Of a stretch of 64,000 nt of DNA, positions 12,801-25,200 are shown piece by piece (the first letter of the stretch is position 1; every line of letters starts with the position of its first letter). The stretch spans positions 54,980,101-55,044,100 of the forward strand of contig CM069872.1 in NCBI GenBank assembly GCA_036172665.1, written 5' to 3'. This DNA is from Prosopocoilus inquinatus (Eukaryota; Arthropoda; Insecta; Coleoptera; Lucanidae). A program made the translations under genes and the position numbers. The notes below the pieces were generated by a model. It worked only from the letters and a program-made list of their open reading frames with translations, did not search any database and was not told the DNA's origin.

Positions 12801-15800
12801 TAAAAGCTACTCTTTGTATTTGGATTTGCGATTTTTAACGGCGATCAAGTCAGCTTGGTCGCCGTCAGCATAGAGGCTGACGTCGTGTTTAAACAAAATC
12901 GCAATTCAATTTTGAAGAATTAATGAAAAATTAAAAGGGGAAAAAAATGGATGGCACGTACAGCGTTGCATTTTTAAATTGGGTCTTGCAGAGGGAACCG
13001 TAATTATTGGCTGCATACTGAATCGCCTAAATCCTGTTTCAAATCAGTTTGTTTTATTTTCATCATACATACATATAACAAGTGAGGGTCGGTTATTAAA
13101 AAAAAAAAAATGCAATACTACGCAACCAGGTTCGGATCATAAAGATCCAAGTTGTAAGTGTGCAGTACGACAATAATAATTTGAGTGAAAAAAGCGCAAC
13201 AATCGTTGAAGATAAAAAAAGGGGGGGGGGCAAGCTGAGACAAACCACAATGAGCTTTTGATCCACCAGGGCACATAAGGGCGAAGGGAGACAAGCTGAG
13301 ACAAGCCACAAGGAGCTTTTGATCCACCAGGGCACATAAGGGCGAAGGGGGGACAAGCTGAGACAAGCCACAAGGAGCTTTTGATCCGCCAGGGGATACC
13401 ATCAACATCCGACTATAATGATAGAGCTGCAAATCCTTGTCGGTAACGAAACCCAGTTATTCCTTGCCCGCTACCGGATGTAGGCGTAGCGATATGGGGT
13501 TGAGGCCCTCATATAAAACAATGTTCACCATGCCCAGGGGATATCGAGACGGCGACTGAACTCTACGTGCTCGTAACAAATCAATAAAGCCAAACTTGGC
13601 TTCGCCCCGCAATACAAAAGGAAGGAGCTCGAACGAATCAAGACCGACGTGACATAAGCTGGAACCCATCGTGTAAACGATGATGCCGGTAGGACCCAAT
13701 GACGTTAAATGTCAAGTGCGAACGTAATTTACAATTTCGCCGAGTCGACGTTTAAAGTAATCAATCAATTTAATTCCCATGAAACATTGTGAAATACATT
13801 TGTATACAAAAGAAAAACTGACGCGACGACGCCGACGTCGAGCTTTACGACCGTGTCTTCACGTTTAAAGTAAACGAACGATTTAATTTTCACGAAATGT
13901 TGTGAAAAACATCTGCAGACGAAAGCAAATAAAAACTGACGCGACGACGTCAAGCTTTACAACCACGTTTAAAGTAAACAACCAATTTAATTCCCGCGAA
14001 ATATTGTGAAATACGTCTGCGGACGATTCTAGATGAATGCGAAAAACTGGAAAAAATAACTGACGCGACGACGACGACGACGAGTTCTACAACCATGTCT
14101 CGACGTTTAAAGTAAACAACCCATTTAATTCCCGCGAAACATTGTGAAATACGTCTGCGGACGATTCTAGATGAATGCGAAAAACTGGAAAAAATAACTG
14201 ACGCGACGACGACGACGACGAGTTCTACAACCATGTCTCGACGTTTAAAGTAAACAACCCATTTAATTCCCGCGAAACATTGTGAAATACGTCTGCGGAC
14301 GATTCTAGATGAATGCGAAAAACTGGAAAAGATAGCTGACACGATGACGACGAGTTTTACAACCATGTCTCGACGTTTAAAGTAAACAACCAATTTAATT
14401 TCCACGAAATATTGTGAGACACACCTTTAGACGATTGCGGTATTTTCGAAAACAAAAAAAAAAAACTGACGCGACGATGTCAAGCTTTACAACCACGTTT
14501 AAAATAAACAACCAATTTAATTGCCGCGAAATGCTGTGAAATACGTCTGCGGACGATTCTAGATGAATGCGAAAAACTGGAAAAAGTAACTGACGCGACG
14601 ACGACGACGACGAGTTCTACAACCATGTCTCGACGTTTAAAGTAAACAACCAATTTAATTCCCGCGAAATATTGTGAAATACGTCTGCGGACGATTTTAG
14701 ATGAATGCGAAAAACTGGAAAAAATAACTGACACGACGACGACGAGTTTTACAATCATGTCTGGCCGTTTAAAGTAAACAACCAATTTAATTTCCACGAA
14801 ATATTGTGAGACACGCCTTTAGACGATTGCAGGTATTTCCGAAAACAACCAAAAAAAACTGACGCGACGATGTCAAGCTTTACAACCACGTTTAAAATAA
14901 ACAACCAATTTAATTCCCGCGAAATATTGTGAAATACGTCTGCGGACGATTCTAGATGAATGCGAAAAACTGGAAAAAATAACTGACGCGACGATGACGT
15001 CGACGACGAGATTTACAAACTTATCTCGACGTTCAAAGTAAACAACCAACTTAATTCCCACGAGATATTGTGAAATACACTTACAGATGATTGCAGATAA
15101 CTGCGAAATCAACGCAAAAAAAAACACTATGCACCAGCCCGGTAAAAGTTTTGCCCAAGGCAATCATAAAAAACTCGAATTATGCAACAGGTTTCATAGC
15201 AGCGACAAATTTAGACCTCGGAAAATTTCTCGACGAGGAAAATTAAGACGCGATTTCAAACGAACAAGGCCACATTCGGAACTGCGCGAGTTTTCTCCCT
15301 TGCCAATATTTATTCTACCGTGGATAGCTCCGGCTCGCCCGGAATTCTTAGAATTCGCTCAAGCCGCTCTAAGCCGTGTTACGGAAACGCAAATTATAAT
15401 TATTTTAATTCTTGTAGGTGTACAAGAATCGGAATTTTTACAAAATAAATATTTTTTATTGCGCTTTTCGCCTTCAACAAAACAGCTTATCTTAATTCGG
15501 GCCCCAATCTCTAATTTGTTCGGCGGGCAAATCTATTTAATTCGCTCCGATAATCGCCGGCGCTGCATAAACATTTCTTACGCAAATATGTTAATGTGTT
15601 TGTTTAGGACGTCGCGTCCGTCCGTCGTATTAATTCCGTATAGCTCGCCCCACATTTGCAAAACACTTTCGCGCCCCGTCCGTGTCGATTTAAGAGAGTG
15701 GCGAAGAGAGAGGCGGGAGACGAATATAAAATTCCGCCAGGTTCTTCCCCGGGTGGCGCTTCGCGGCGCGGCGCGGCGCGGCGTTTCGTAACCCGCTCTC

Positions 15801-16216
15801 ACTCCCCCCGAACACCCTTATCGATCGTTAATCGAGTTATCAACAACTTTAACGGTCTAATGCGTTTTCCAGCGGTTTGTCGAGAACAAGGAGAGCCACG
15901 ACGGAAGCACCACGATCTCCTCGCCGCCGCCGCCCCCCCACACCCCTCCCCCAGATACTGTCTCTTGTCTTAACGGCTTGAAGTTACCGCTGTGCTCTGT
16001 TGTGAAACTGTTCCACGTTAATTGCCCGCCCCCACGAGTTTAATGTTACAATAATGAATGGGCCCTTCCCCCCCCCCTCCCACACACCCCCTCGTTTAAA
16101 ATCATCGCGTTACTTTCAGATACACCCACGACTGTAACCGTCAGTTTGCACGTCCTCTCCGTCAGCCAGATTGACGATCACAGAATGGCAAGTACAAGCT
16201 CACAGAGCGTTTATTG

Positions 16217-16253
<37 letters not shown>

Positions 16254-19200
16254 TAAGCGAGGATTTGCCTCTTTTTTTGAAGCTCTTCAGCTTGGAGCTG
16301 TACTTCCGGCAGGAGTGGAAGGACGACCGGCTCGAGTTCAGCGACGAGGAGTTCAAGTTCCTCGATCTGGACGACGAGCACAGGATCTGGCTGCCCGACA
16401 TATTCTTCCCGAACGAGTACAAGAGTTACTATCACGACATCATGGAGTCGAACACCTTCGTCAAGATCATGTCCGACGGCACCATCTCGACCAGTTCGAG
16501 GTAAACAAACGCATTACGCGTGAACTCCTTACGTGTACATTTTTTTTTCGACAAGGTATACAACACGTGTACACTTTTTTTGCAACAAGGTATACAACAC
16601 CTGTACACTTTTTTTTCAACAAAGTTCAAGGTAAACACGTGTACACTTTTAATTATTTCAACCAGGTTAAGGTAAACACTTTACATGCACACTTTCTTTT
16701 CTACAAGGTTTGACTTCAATAAGTTTTTTTTTCAACAAGGTAAACACGTGTACACTTTTTCTTCAACAAGGTATACAACACGTGCACACTTTTTCTTCAA
16801 CAAGGTATACAACACGTGTACACATTTTTTCCAACAAGGTTCAAGGTAAACACGTGTACACTTTTTCTTCAACAAGGTATACAACCAGTGTACACTTTTT
16901 CTTCAACAAGGTATACAACACGTGTACACTTTTTTTCCAACAAGGCTCAAGGTAAACACGTGTACACTTTTAATTATTTCAACCAGTTTAAGGTAAACAC
17001 TTTACATGCACACTTTTTTTCTACAAGGTTTGACTTCAATAAGTTTTTTTTCTTAACAAGGTAAACACGTGTACACTTTTTCTTCAATAAGGTATACAAC
17101 ACGTGTACACTTTTTTTCAACAAGATTCAAGGTAAACACGTGTACACTTTTAATTATTTCAACCAGTTTAAGGTAAACACTTTACATGCACACTTTTTTT
17201 TTTCTACAAAGTTTGACTTCAATAAGTTTTTTTCTCAACAAGGTAAACACGTGTACACTTTTTCTTCAACAAGGTATACAACACGTGTACACTTTTTTTC
17301 CAACAAGGTTCAAGGTAAACACGTGTACACTTTTAATTATTTCAACCAGTTTAACGTAAACACTTTACATGCACACTTTTTTTTCTACAAGGTTTGACTT
17401 CAATAAGTTTTTTTTTCAAACAAGGTAAACACGTGTACACTTTTTCTTCAACAAGGTATACAACACGTGTACACTTTTTTTCCAACAAGGTTCAAGGTAA
17501 ACACGTGTACACTTCTAATTATTTCAACCAGTGTAAGGTAAACACTTTACATGCACACTTTTTTTTCTACAAGGTTTGACTTAAATAAGTTTTTTTCTCA
17601 ACAAGGTAAACACGTATACACTTTTTCTTCAACAAGGTATACAACACGTGTACACTTTTTTTCAACAAGGCTCAAGGTAAACACGTGTACACTTTAAATT
17701 ATTTCAACCAGTTTAAGGTAAACACTTTACATGCACACTTTTTTTTTCTACAAGGTTTGACTTCAATAAGTTTTTTTTTCAAACAAGGTAAACACGTGTA
17801 CCGTTTTTCTTCAACAAGGTATACAACACGTGTACACTTTTTTTCCAACAAGGTTCAAGGTAAACACGTGCACACTTTTAATTATTTCAACCAGTTTAAG
17901 GTAAACACTTTACATGCACACTTTTCTTTTTCTACAAGGTTTGACTTCAATAAGTTTTTTTCTCAACAAGGTAAACACGTGTACACTTTTTCTTCAACAA
18001 GGTATACAACACGTGTACACTTTTTTTTCAACAAGATTCAAGGTAAACACGTGTACACTTTTAATTATTTCAACCAGTTTAAGGTAAACACTTTACATGC
18101 ACACTTTTTTTTTCTACAAGGTTTGACTTCAATAAGTTTTTTTCTCAACAAGGTAAACACGTGTACACTTCTTCTTCAACAAGGTATACAACACGTGTAC
18201 ACTTTTTTTTCAACAAAGTTCAAGGTAAACACGTGTACACTTTTAATTATTTCAACCAGTTTAAGGTAAACACTTTACATGCACACTTTTTTTTTCTACA
18301 AGGTTTTACTTCAATAAGTTTTTTTCTCAACAAGGTAAACACGTGTACACTTCTTCTTAAACAAGGTATACAACACGTGTACACTTTTTTTTCAACAAAG
18401 TTCAAGGTAAACACGTGTACACTTTTAATTATTTCAACCAGTTTAAGGTAAACACTTTACATGCACACTTTTTTTTTCTACAAGGTTTGACTTCAATAAG
18501 TTTTTTTTTCAAACAAGGTAAACACGTGTACCGTTTTTCTTCAACAAGGTATACAACACGTGTACACTTTTTTTCCAACAAGGTTCAAGGTAAACACGTG
18601 CACACTTTTAATTTCCATCTACTGCGCTGGCGCATTTCTTAAGAATACGCGTCAAATATACCTTACATCTCGACGGCTGCTTATTTTAACATATCTAAAC
18701 GACCGCGTGATGTATCATCCTTGTTCTAATTAAGTGATTACAGCTTCGGTTTTAGGCTGTTCACAACGAGTTGCTTCTTTAGCGCGTTTTGAAAAGTGAA
18801 AAAAATTTCGCTTTTTTTTTTTCTTGTTTTATTCGCCAGTGCTAAACCGCATTTGTTTTTAGAATCACCTTAGTATTGAGGTGCCCCATGAATTTTTCCA
18901 AATTTCCCTTCGACAAGCAACACTGCGTGATGAACATAGAAAGTTGTAAGTTCAATATTTTTTTTTTTTTTTTCATTTATTCCGATTACATTTTATTTAA
19001 TAAATCTTTTATTTTTTTTTTAATGCTGCTGCTATCATCGATTTGGAAAAATGTAAAATGCTACAACAGCAATCTAAAAATTGGCTTCTCTTAAATTTCA
19101 TTTTTATTATTTTATTATTGTTTTTTTTTTTTTTTGAGAGATAGAGAGTATCCCTAAACGTTTTTCGGTCGTGTGCAGATAAGTGGAAGGCGGACGATCT

Positions 19201-22200
19201 CCTCCTGGAGTGGAAAAACTCGACGCCAGTGACGATGTCCGGTGAGATACTCGCCCCGCTCTTCGCCATCGACAGTTTCGACACTCACGGAGGATTAATC
19301 GCCTTCGAAACAGGTCAGCGAATTAATTTTGCCGCGCGTCAAAATCATCCCCGGGGCCGAGAAAAACTTCGTACTTTCAGTGCTCCTTCCCGCTTATTGC
19401 TCTTATCGTCGACGATTTATTTAATACAAAGATAATCTACCGTCGGAAGTAAAAAAAAAAAAACAAACAAAATGAATCGAATTGAATTGATTTTTTTTGG
19501 TTCGAATTAGAATATTTCATCCCACCGCCGCTGCCACCGTTTTGGCGACGCCCAGCACAAAATTGTTCAGGCGGAATATTTGTGTGCGTCAATATCATCC
19601 CACCGCCGCTACCACCATTTTAAACTTACACTTAGATTATGATTTTTTTATTGAGAGGCAACGTCTTGGGCAGCGTGGATGTGTTGGTGGTTTAATGGCA
19701 GCGTTTAATTTAACAAATACGAAGTGTAATAAAAATAGGATTAAAAAAGGAAGGAAAACGCTCCGAGCAAATCCGTTTTTTCAAAAAAAAAAAAAACGAA
19801 ACAAAAAAAAAGAATGCGAGAAACGCTGCGTGAGGAAAATTTCAAAAAAGAAACGAATGATAACCAAAAGTAAAAAAAAGGAAAAAAAGAAACTAAAGAA
19901 ATTTCAAGGTCAGGCCTCAGGCCAAGCCGAGTCAACTGACGACTATTCGGTTCATGTAAAAAAATTAGAAATTAAAAATGAAATAGTAAAAATCGTTAAA
20001 TTTACTAAAATTAAAAATTGAAAAGAAACCAAAAGAAAATTCAAGGTCAAGCCAAGACAAGTCAAGTGACAACGATTCGGTTCATGTAAAAAAAATAGAA
20101 ATTAAAAAATGAAATAATAAAAATCGTTAAATTTACTAAAACCAAAAATTAAAGAGAAACTAAAAAAAAATTCAAGGTCAAGCCAACTGACGATTGGATT
20201 CAGTTTAAGTAAAAAATTAGAAATTGTAAAAAATTAAGTAACAACAAAAAGCGTTAAATTTATTTAAAACCAAGTATCAAGGTCAACTCGATCTAAGTCT
20301 AACTTAACTCCAACCTAATTCTGTTTAATCCAAACCCAACCCGATCTAAGTCTAACTTAACTCCAACCTAATTCTGTTCAGTCCAAAAACAAAATTAAAA
20401 AATGAAATCAAAGAAATGAAGAAATAATAAAAATTAAGTCGGAACAATTTCAAGCTTGGCCTAACCAAACTTCAGTCTAACTCTGCCTCAATCGAGTAAA
20501 AAAATTAAAAATAAAACCAAGGAGAAACTCAGCTCAAGGTCAACTCAATCTAACTCTGTTCAATCCACGTAAGTATAAATTTGAAAATCAAAGAAATTAA
20601 GAAATAATGAATAAATTAAGTTCTAACAATCTGAAGGTCAACCTGACCAATGTAATTCTGTCTCAATCGAGCATAGGAAAATTAAAAATGAATCCAAGAA
20701 GAAACTCAACTCAGGAGAGTCTTAACTATAAGCTAACTCCGTTCAATCCAAGTACAAAATTCAAATGCAAAGAAATCAAGAAATAATAAATTAAGTCTGA
20801 ACAATTTCAAGGTCATCCTGAGCAAAATCGATCTGAATTTGCCTCAACCGAGCAAAAAAGTTACAAATTAACTCAGGCAGAAACTCAACTCAAGGTCAAC
20901 TCGATCTAACTGAAACTAACTCTAACCTAATTCTGTTCAATCCTAGTACAAAATTCAAATCAATCAAAGAAATTAAGAAATAATAGTAAATTAAGTACGA
21001 ATTTTCAATTTCAAGGTCGGCCTGTCCAAATTAGATCTAACTATACCTCAACCGAGCAAAAAAATTTAAAAATGAAACCAAGAAGAAACTCAACTCAAGG
21101 TCATCAACCCAATATAACTCCTCTAATTTAACTCTAACCTAATTCTGTTCAATCCAAGTAAATTGAAAATTAAAGCAATTGAAAAATAACAAATATAAAT
21201 TAAGGTAGAGCAATTTCAAGGTCAGCCTTGCCAAATTCTACCTAACTCTGTCTCAATTGAGCAAAAAAATTAAAAATGAAACCAAGTAGAACCTCAAGTC
21301 ACTCAACCCGATTTAACTCTAACTCAACCCTAACCTAATTCTGTTCAATTCAAGTACAAAATTCAAATCAATCAAAGAAATTAAGAAATATTAGTGAATT
21401 AACTCCGAACTTTCAATATCAATTTCAAGGTCAGCTTGATCAAATTCAATCTAACTCTGCCCCACAATCGAGCAAAAAAATTTAAAAACGTAACAAGGAA
21501 GAATCTTAACTCATCCCAATCTAACTCTATAACTTAACCCTGACCTGATTCTGTTCAATCCAAGCACTAAATTCAAAATCAAACCAAGAAGTAATAATAA
21601 ATCCGAAACAAATTAAAAATGAAACCAAGAACAAACTCAACTGAAGGTGAACTCAATCTAACTCTTTAGCTTAACCTTAATTCTTTTCAATCCAAGTACA
21701 AAAGTCAAATCAATCAAAGAAATTAAGAGAGAATAGTAATTGCGAATTTTCAATTTCAAGGTCAAATTCATTTTAACTCTGCCTCGACCGAGCAAAAAAA
21801 ATTAAAAATGTAACAAAGAAGACTCTCAACTCAACCCAATCTAACTCTCTAACTTAACCCTGACCTGATTCTGTTCAATCCAAGCACAAAATTCGAAATC
21901 AAACCAACGAAGAAGTAATAATAAATCCGAAACAAATTAAAAATGAAACCAAGAACAAACTCAACTGAAGGTGAACCCAATCTAACTCTTTAGCTTAACC
22001 CTAACCAAATTTTGTTCAATCCAAGTACAAAAGTCAAATCAATCAAAGAAATTAAGAGAGAATAGTAATTCCGAATTTTCACTTTCAAGGTCAAATTCAA
22101 TTTAACTCTGCCTCGACCGAGCAAAAAAAATTAAAAATGTAACAAAGAAGACTCTCAACTCAACCCAATCTAACTCTCTAACTTAACCCTGACCTGATTC

Positions 22201-25200
22201 TGTTCAATCCAAGCACAAAATTCGAAATCAAACCAACCAAGAAGTAATAATAAATCCGAAATAAATTAAAAATGAAACCAAGAACAAACTCACTCAAGGC
22301 GAACTCAATCTAACTCTTTAGCTTAACCCTAACCTAATTTTGTTCAATCCAAGTACAAAAGTCAAATCAATCAAAGAAATTAAGAGTGAATAGTAATTGC
22401 GAATTTTCACTTTCAAGGTCAAATTCAATTTAACTCTGCCTCGACCGTGTAAAAAAAATTAAAAATTCAACTCAACACAAGGTCAACGTGATCTAACTCT
22501 AAGTGAACCCTAACCTAATTCTGTTCAATCCAAGTACAAAAGTCAAATCAATCAAAGAAATTAAGAGTGAATAGTAATTCCGAATTTTCAATTTCAAGGT
22601 CAGCATGACCAAATTCAACCTAACTCCGCCTGATCCGAGCAAAAAAGTGAAACCGAAAACTTAATAATTTCGAAAAGAAAATCAAGATTCAGTCGGAATT
22701 AAGTCCAACATAAGCAAAGTCAACCCAAGTCGACCTAAAAGAAGCAAGAAACAATTGAAAACTAAAAAAAAAGAAACATCGAAGTCATCCCGGGCAAGAA
22801 GAACCTTGTTGTTTTAACGTTCCTGTTTATTATTCGCCTTAATCCCGAGCAGTTACATTTTTTTTATTTGCCGTCGGCGGTAAAAGGCAAATTGCGTCCG
22901 AATTTGTGGTTAAACGGAATTTGTACGCGTCGAAGTCATCCCACCGCCGCTGCCACCATTACAGCGTCGCCCCACAGACAAGCAACGCGCTTCAATTTTT
23001 TTTATTGAGAGGCAGCGTCTTGGCGGGCGCAGATGACTTGAAGGTTCAATAGGCAACGCGAATACACGAAGTATATTGAAATAGGTTACAAGAAGGAAAG
23101 GAAAGACAGCAGCAGTGTTAAACAAGTACGCCACTGGCGGGGAAGGTTAAGAGCGCAACATAAACTTATGTAAAAAATAATTTAGTGCACCTTCCTGGTC
23201 TTCCGTGCGGTAGCCACCACTCCTGAGACTATCCTTCACACCCTTTTACAAAAAAAAAAATACGAAACGAAAAGGCCGGAAGAAGACGAACGGCGCGGCG
23301 TCCCTTCAAGTTTACTAAAAATAACATAAATTCATTAAGAAAAAAAAAAGGAAAACAACAAAGGAAAAATCGAAGTTCTTAATAGGAGACAAATTCGTGA
23401 CATTATCAGTCGCCGTCGTTTCTAAAAAAAAAAAAAAGAAAATCGTGCGCGATTTCAATCTAAATAACAAGTAAGACAAGTGGCGTTCGTCATTTCAATG
23501 ATTTAGAACTTGGAAAATTTCTCGGCGAGGAAAATTAGGAGGCGATGCCAAACAGACAAAGTCACATTCGGAACTGCACGGAGCTTCCTCGCTTGCAATG
23601 TTTATTCTATTGTTTTACGTCGCGCGGCTACATTATTTAGGCTAGTCCCAGGGTTTGCAGCATGACGCCGTGACGATTTCATTTCGAGCAATTTCAAATC
23701 GCAATGTTTTTTTTTTTTTTTAATCAAAACTGACGAACTCTGCGCCGTCGCAGTAAAAATATCATCGCGCGAAGGAACCGAATGTGTCCGAATTAAATTA
23801 TCGAAACTTCTTACGCTCTCCTCTTTTTTTTCTTCTTGTTCTTTTTTCTTTTCAGGAACATATTCAGAGCTGACCCTCAACTTCGTGTTCGCGAGGAAAC
23901 TCAATTACTTCCTGATCCAAATTTACATTCCGTGCTGCATGATCTTCGTAGTTTCGTGCCTGGCGTTCTGGCTGAACACGAAACTTATGACGGCGAGGGC
24001 CCTGATAGGTAAAAAAAAAAAAAACAGCCGGAAACTTATTTAAATAATTTAGGCGGTCCCCTCCGACCCCCTCGCCGCGCCGCCCCGGTCTTAATTAGAT
24101 CGCTTCGATGATTTTAATTGAATTCGGCGCGGGCGAGCTCTCGCGAAGTCGGAAACTATGCGCGAGAACTCGTCGTGCTTTTAATTGCAGTTTTTTAGTT
24201 TATTTTTTTTTCGTTTTCTTCTTCTTCTTTACGGTTGCAGGAGCGTCGAGCTTATTTTCGCTGGCGATGCTGGTGTTCAATTTCAATGTGCAATATCCGA
24301 AGGTTCCGTATACGAGAGCGATCGACGTGTTTACCGGCGTTGTCATGACGTTCGTGTTTGGGGCTCTAATCGAAACCGTCATCGTCCATGTGTCCGAGTC
24401 GAAAGCCAACGCCAAGGACGCCGTCATCAAAGACGACGTTGAACAGGTACTGATTCTATAAAAAAATATTTTGCTTAGATAGAGATAATTTTCTGATGCG
24501 TGCGGTGGCCACCACTCCGGAGACCATCCCTCATACCCTTTTGCAAAAAAAAAATTGAAAAAACGAGAAAGCCGGAAGAAGACATCTAACATCTAACCGA
24601 CATCAACAGATTCTACTCGGTCAATTTCAGCCTACGCCATCGAGACTTGATTAATTCGAACTCCTTCCTAACAATTTTAGGGCGAAGCCAAGCGACGGAT
24701 TTTACTCGGCTGGTTACAGCTTATTATGTCATCGAGGTTTGATTCGTTCGAACTCCTTCCTAACAATTTTAGGGCGAAGCCGATCCACAGATTTTACTCG
24801 ATTGGTTTCAGCTTATTATGTCATCGAGATTTGACTCGTTCGAACTCCTTTCCGACGATTTTCGTGGCGAAGCCCAGCGACGGCTTTATTAACTTGACCC
24901 GAACGAGATTTGAAATATTTAAAAGAAATCAAGAACAAGATTTGGGGTGAGGGTAAAACGTGAAAAGCAAAAACGAAAAATTGGAAGACACAAAAAGAAA
25001 GTCCCGGTCTCAGCAAAACAAAGCATAATGAGTTACTTTTTGTTGGAATGTTCGGCTTTGCTTCCTTACTGTTATTCAAAACTGACATCTAACATCTCAC
25101 CGACATCAACAGATTCTACTCGGTCAATTCTAGCCTGCGTCATCGAGATTTGATTCACTCGAACTCCTTCCTAACAATTTTAGGGCGAAGACAAGCGACG

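Noticed and set aside
15087..15791. 234-codon plus-strand open frame
   Set aside because: It lies in intron 2 of the channel gene, overlaps a dispersed repeat, and contains no recognisable domain, signal or splice-consistent neighbour.
16291..16500. Alternative start of channel exon 4 at the ctcttcag acceptor
   Set aside because: It is a better-looking acceptor, but it needs two leftover bases from exon 3 that no visible donor supplies; kept as second choice to 16283.
16171..16713. 180-codon frame over the channel exon
   Set aside because: It is an alternate frame of exon 4 plus the following satellite; the true frame gives the Cys-loop receptor motifs.
17685..18269. 194-codon frame with periodic peptide
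   Set aside because: It follows the E-box satellite unit and has no start context or exon support.
19497..20021. 174-codon Lys/Arg-rich frame
   Set aside because: Composition of A-rich repeat; the first part is the flanking direct repeat and the rest is low complexity.
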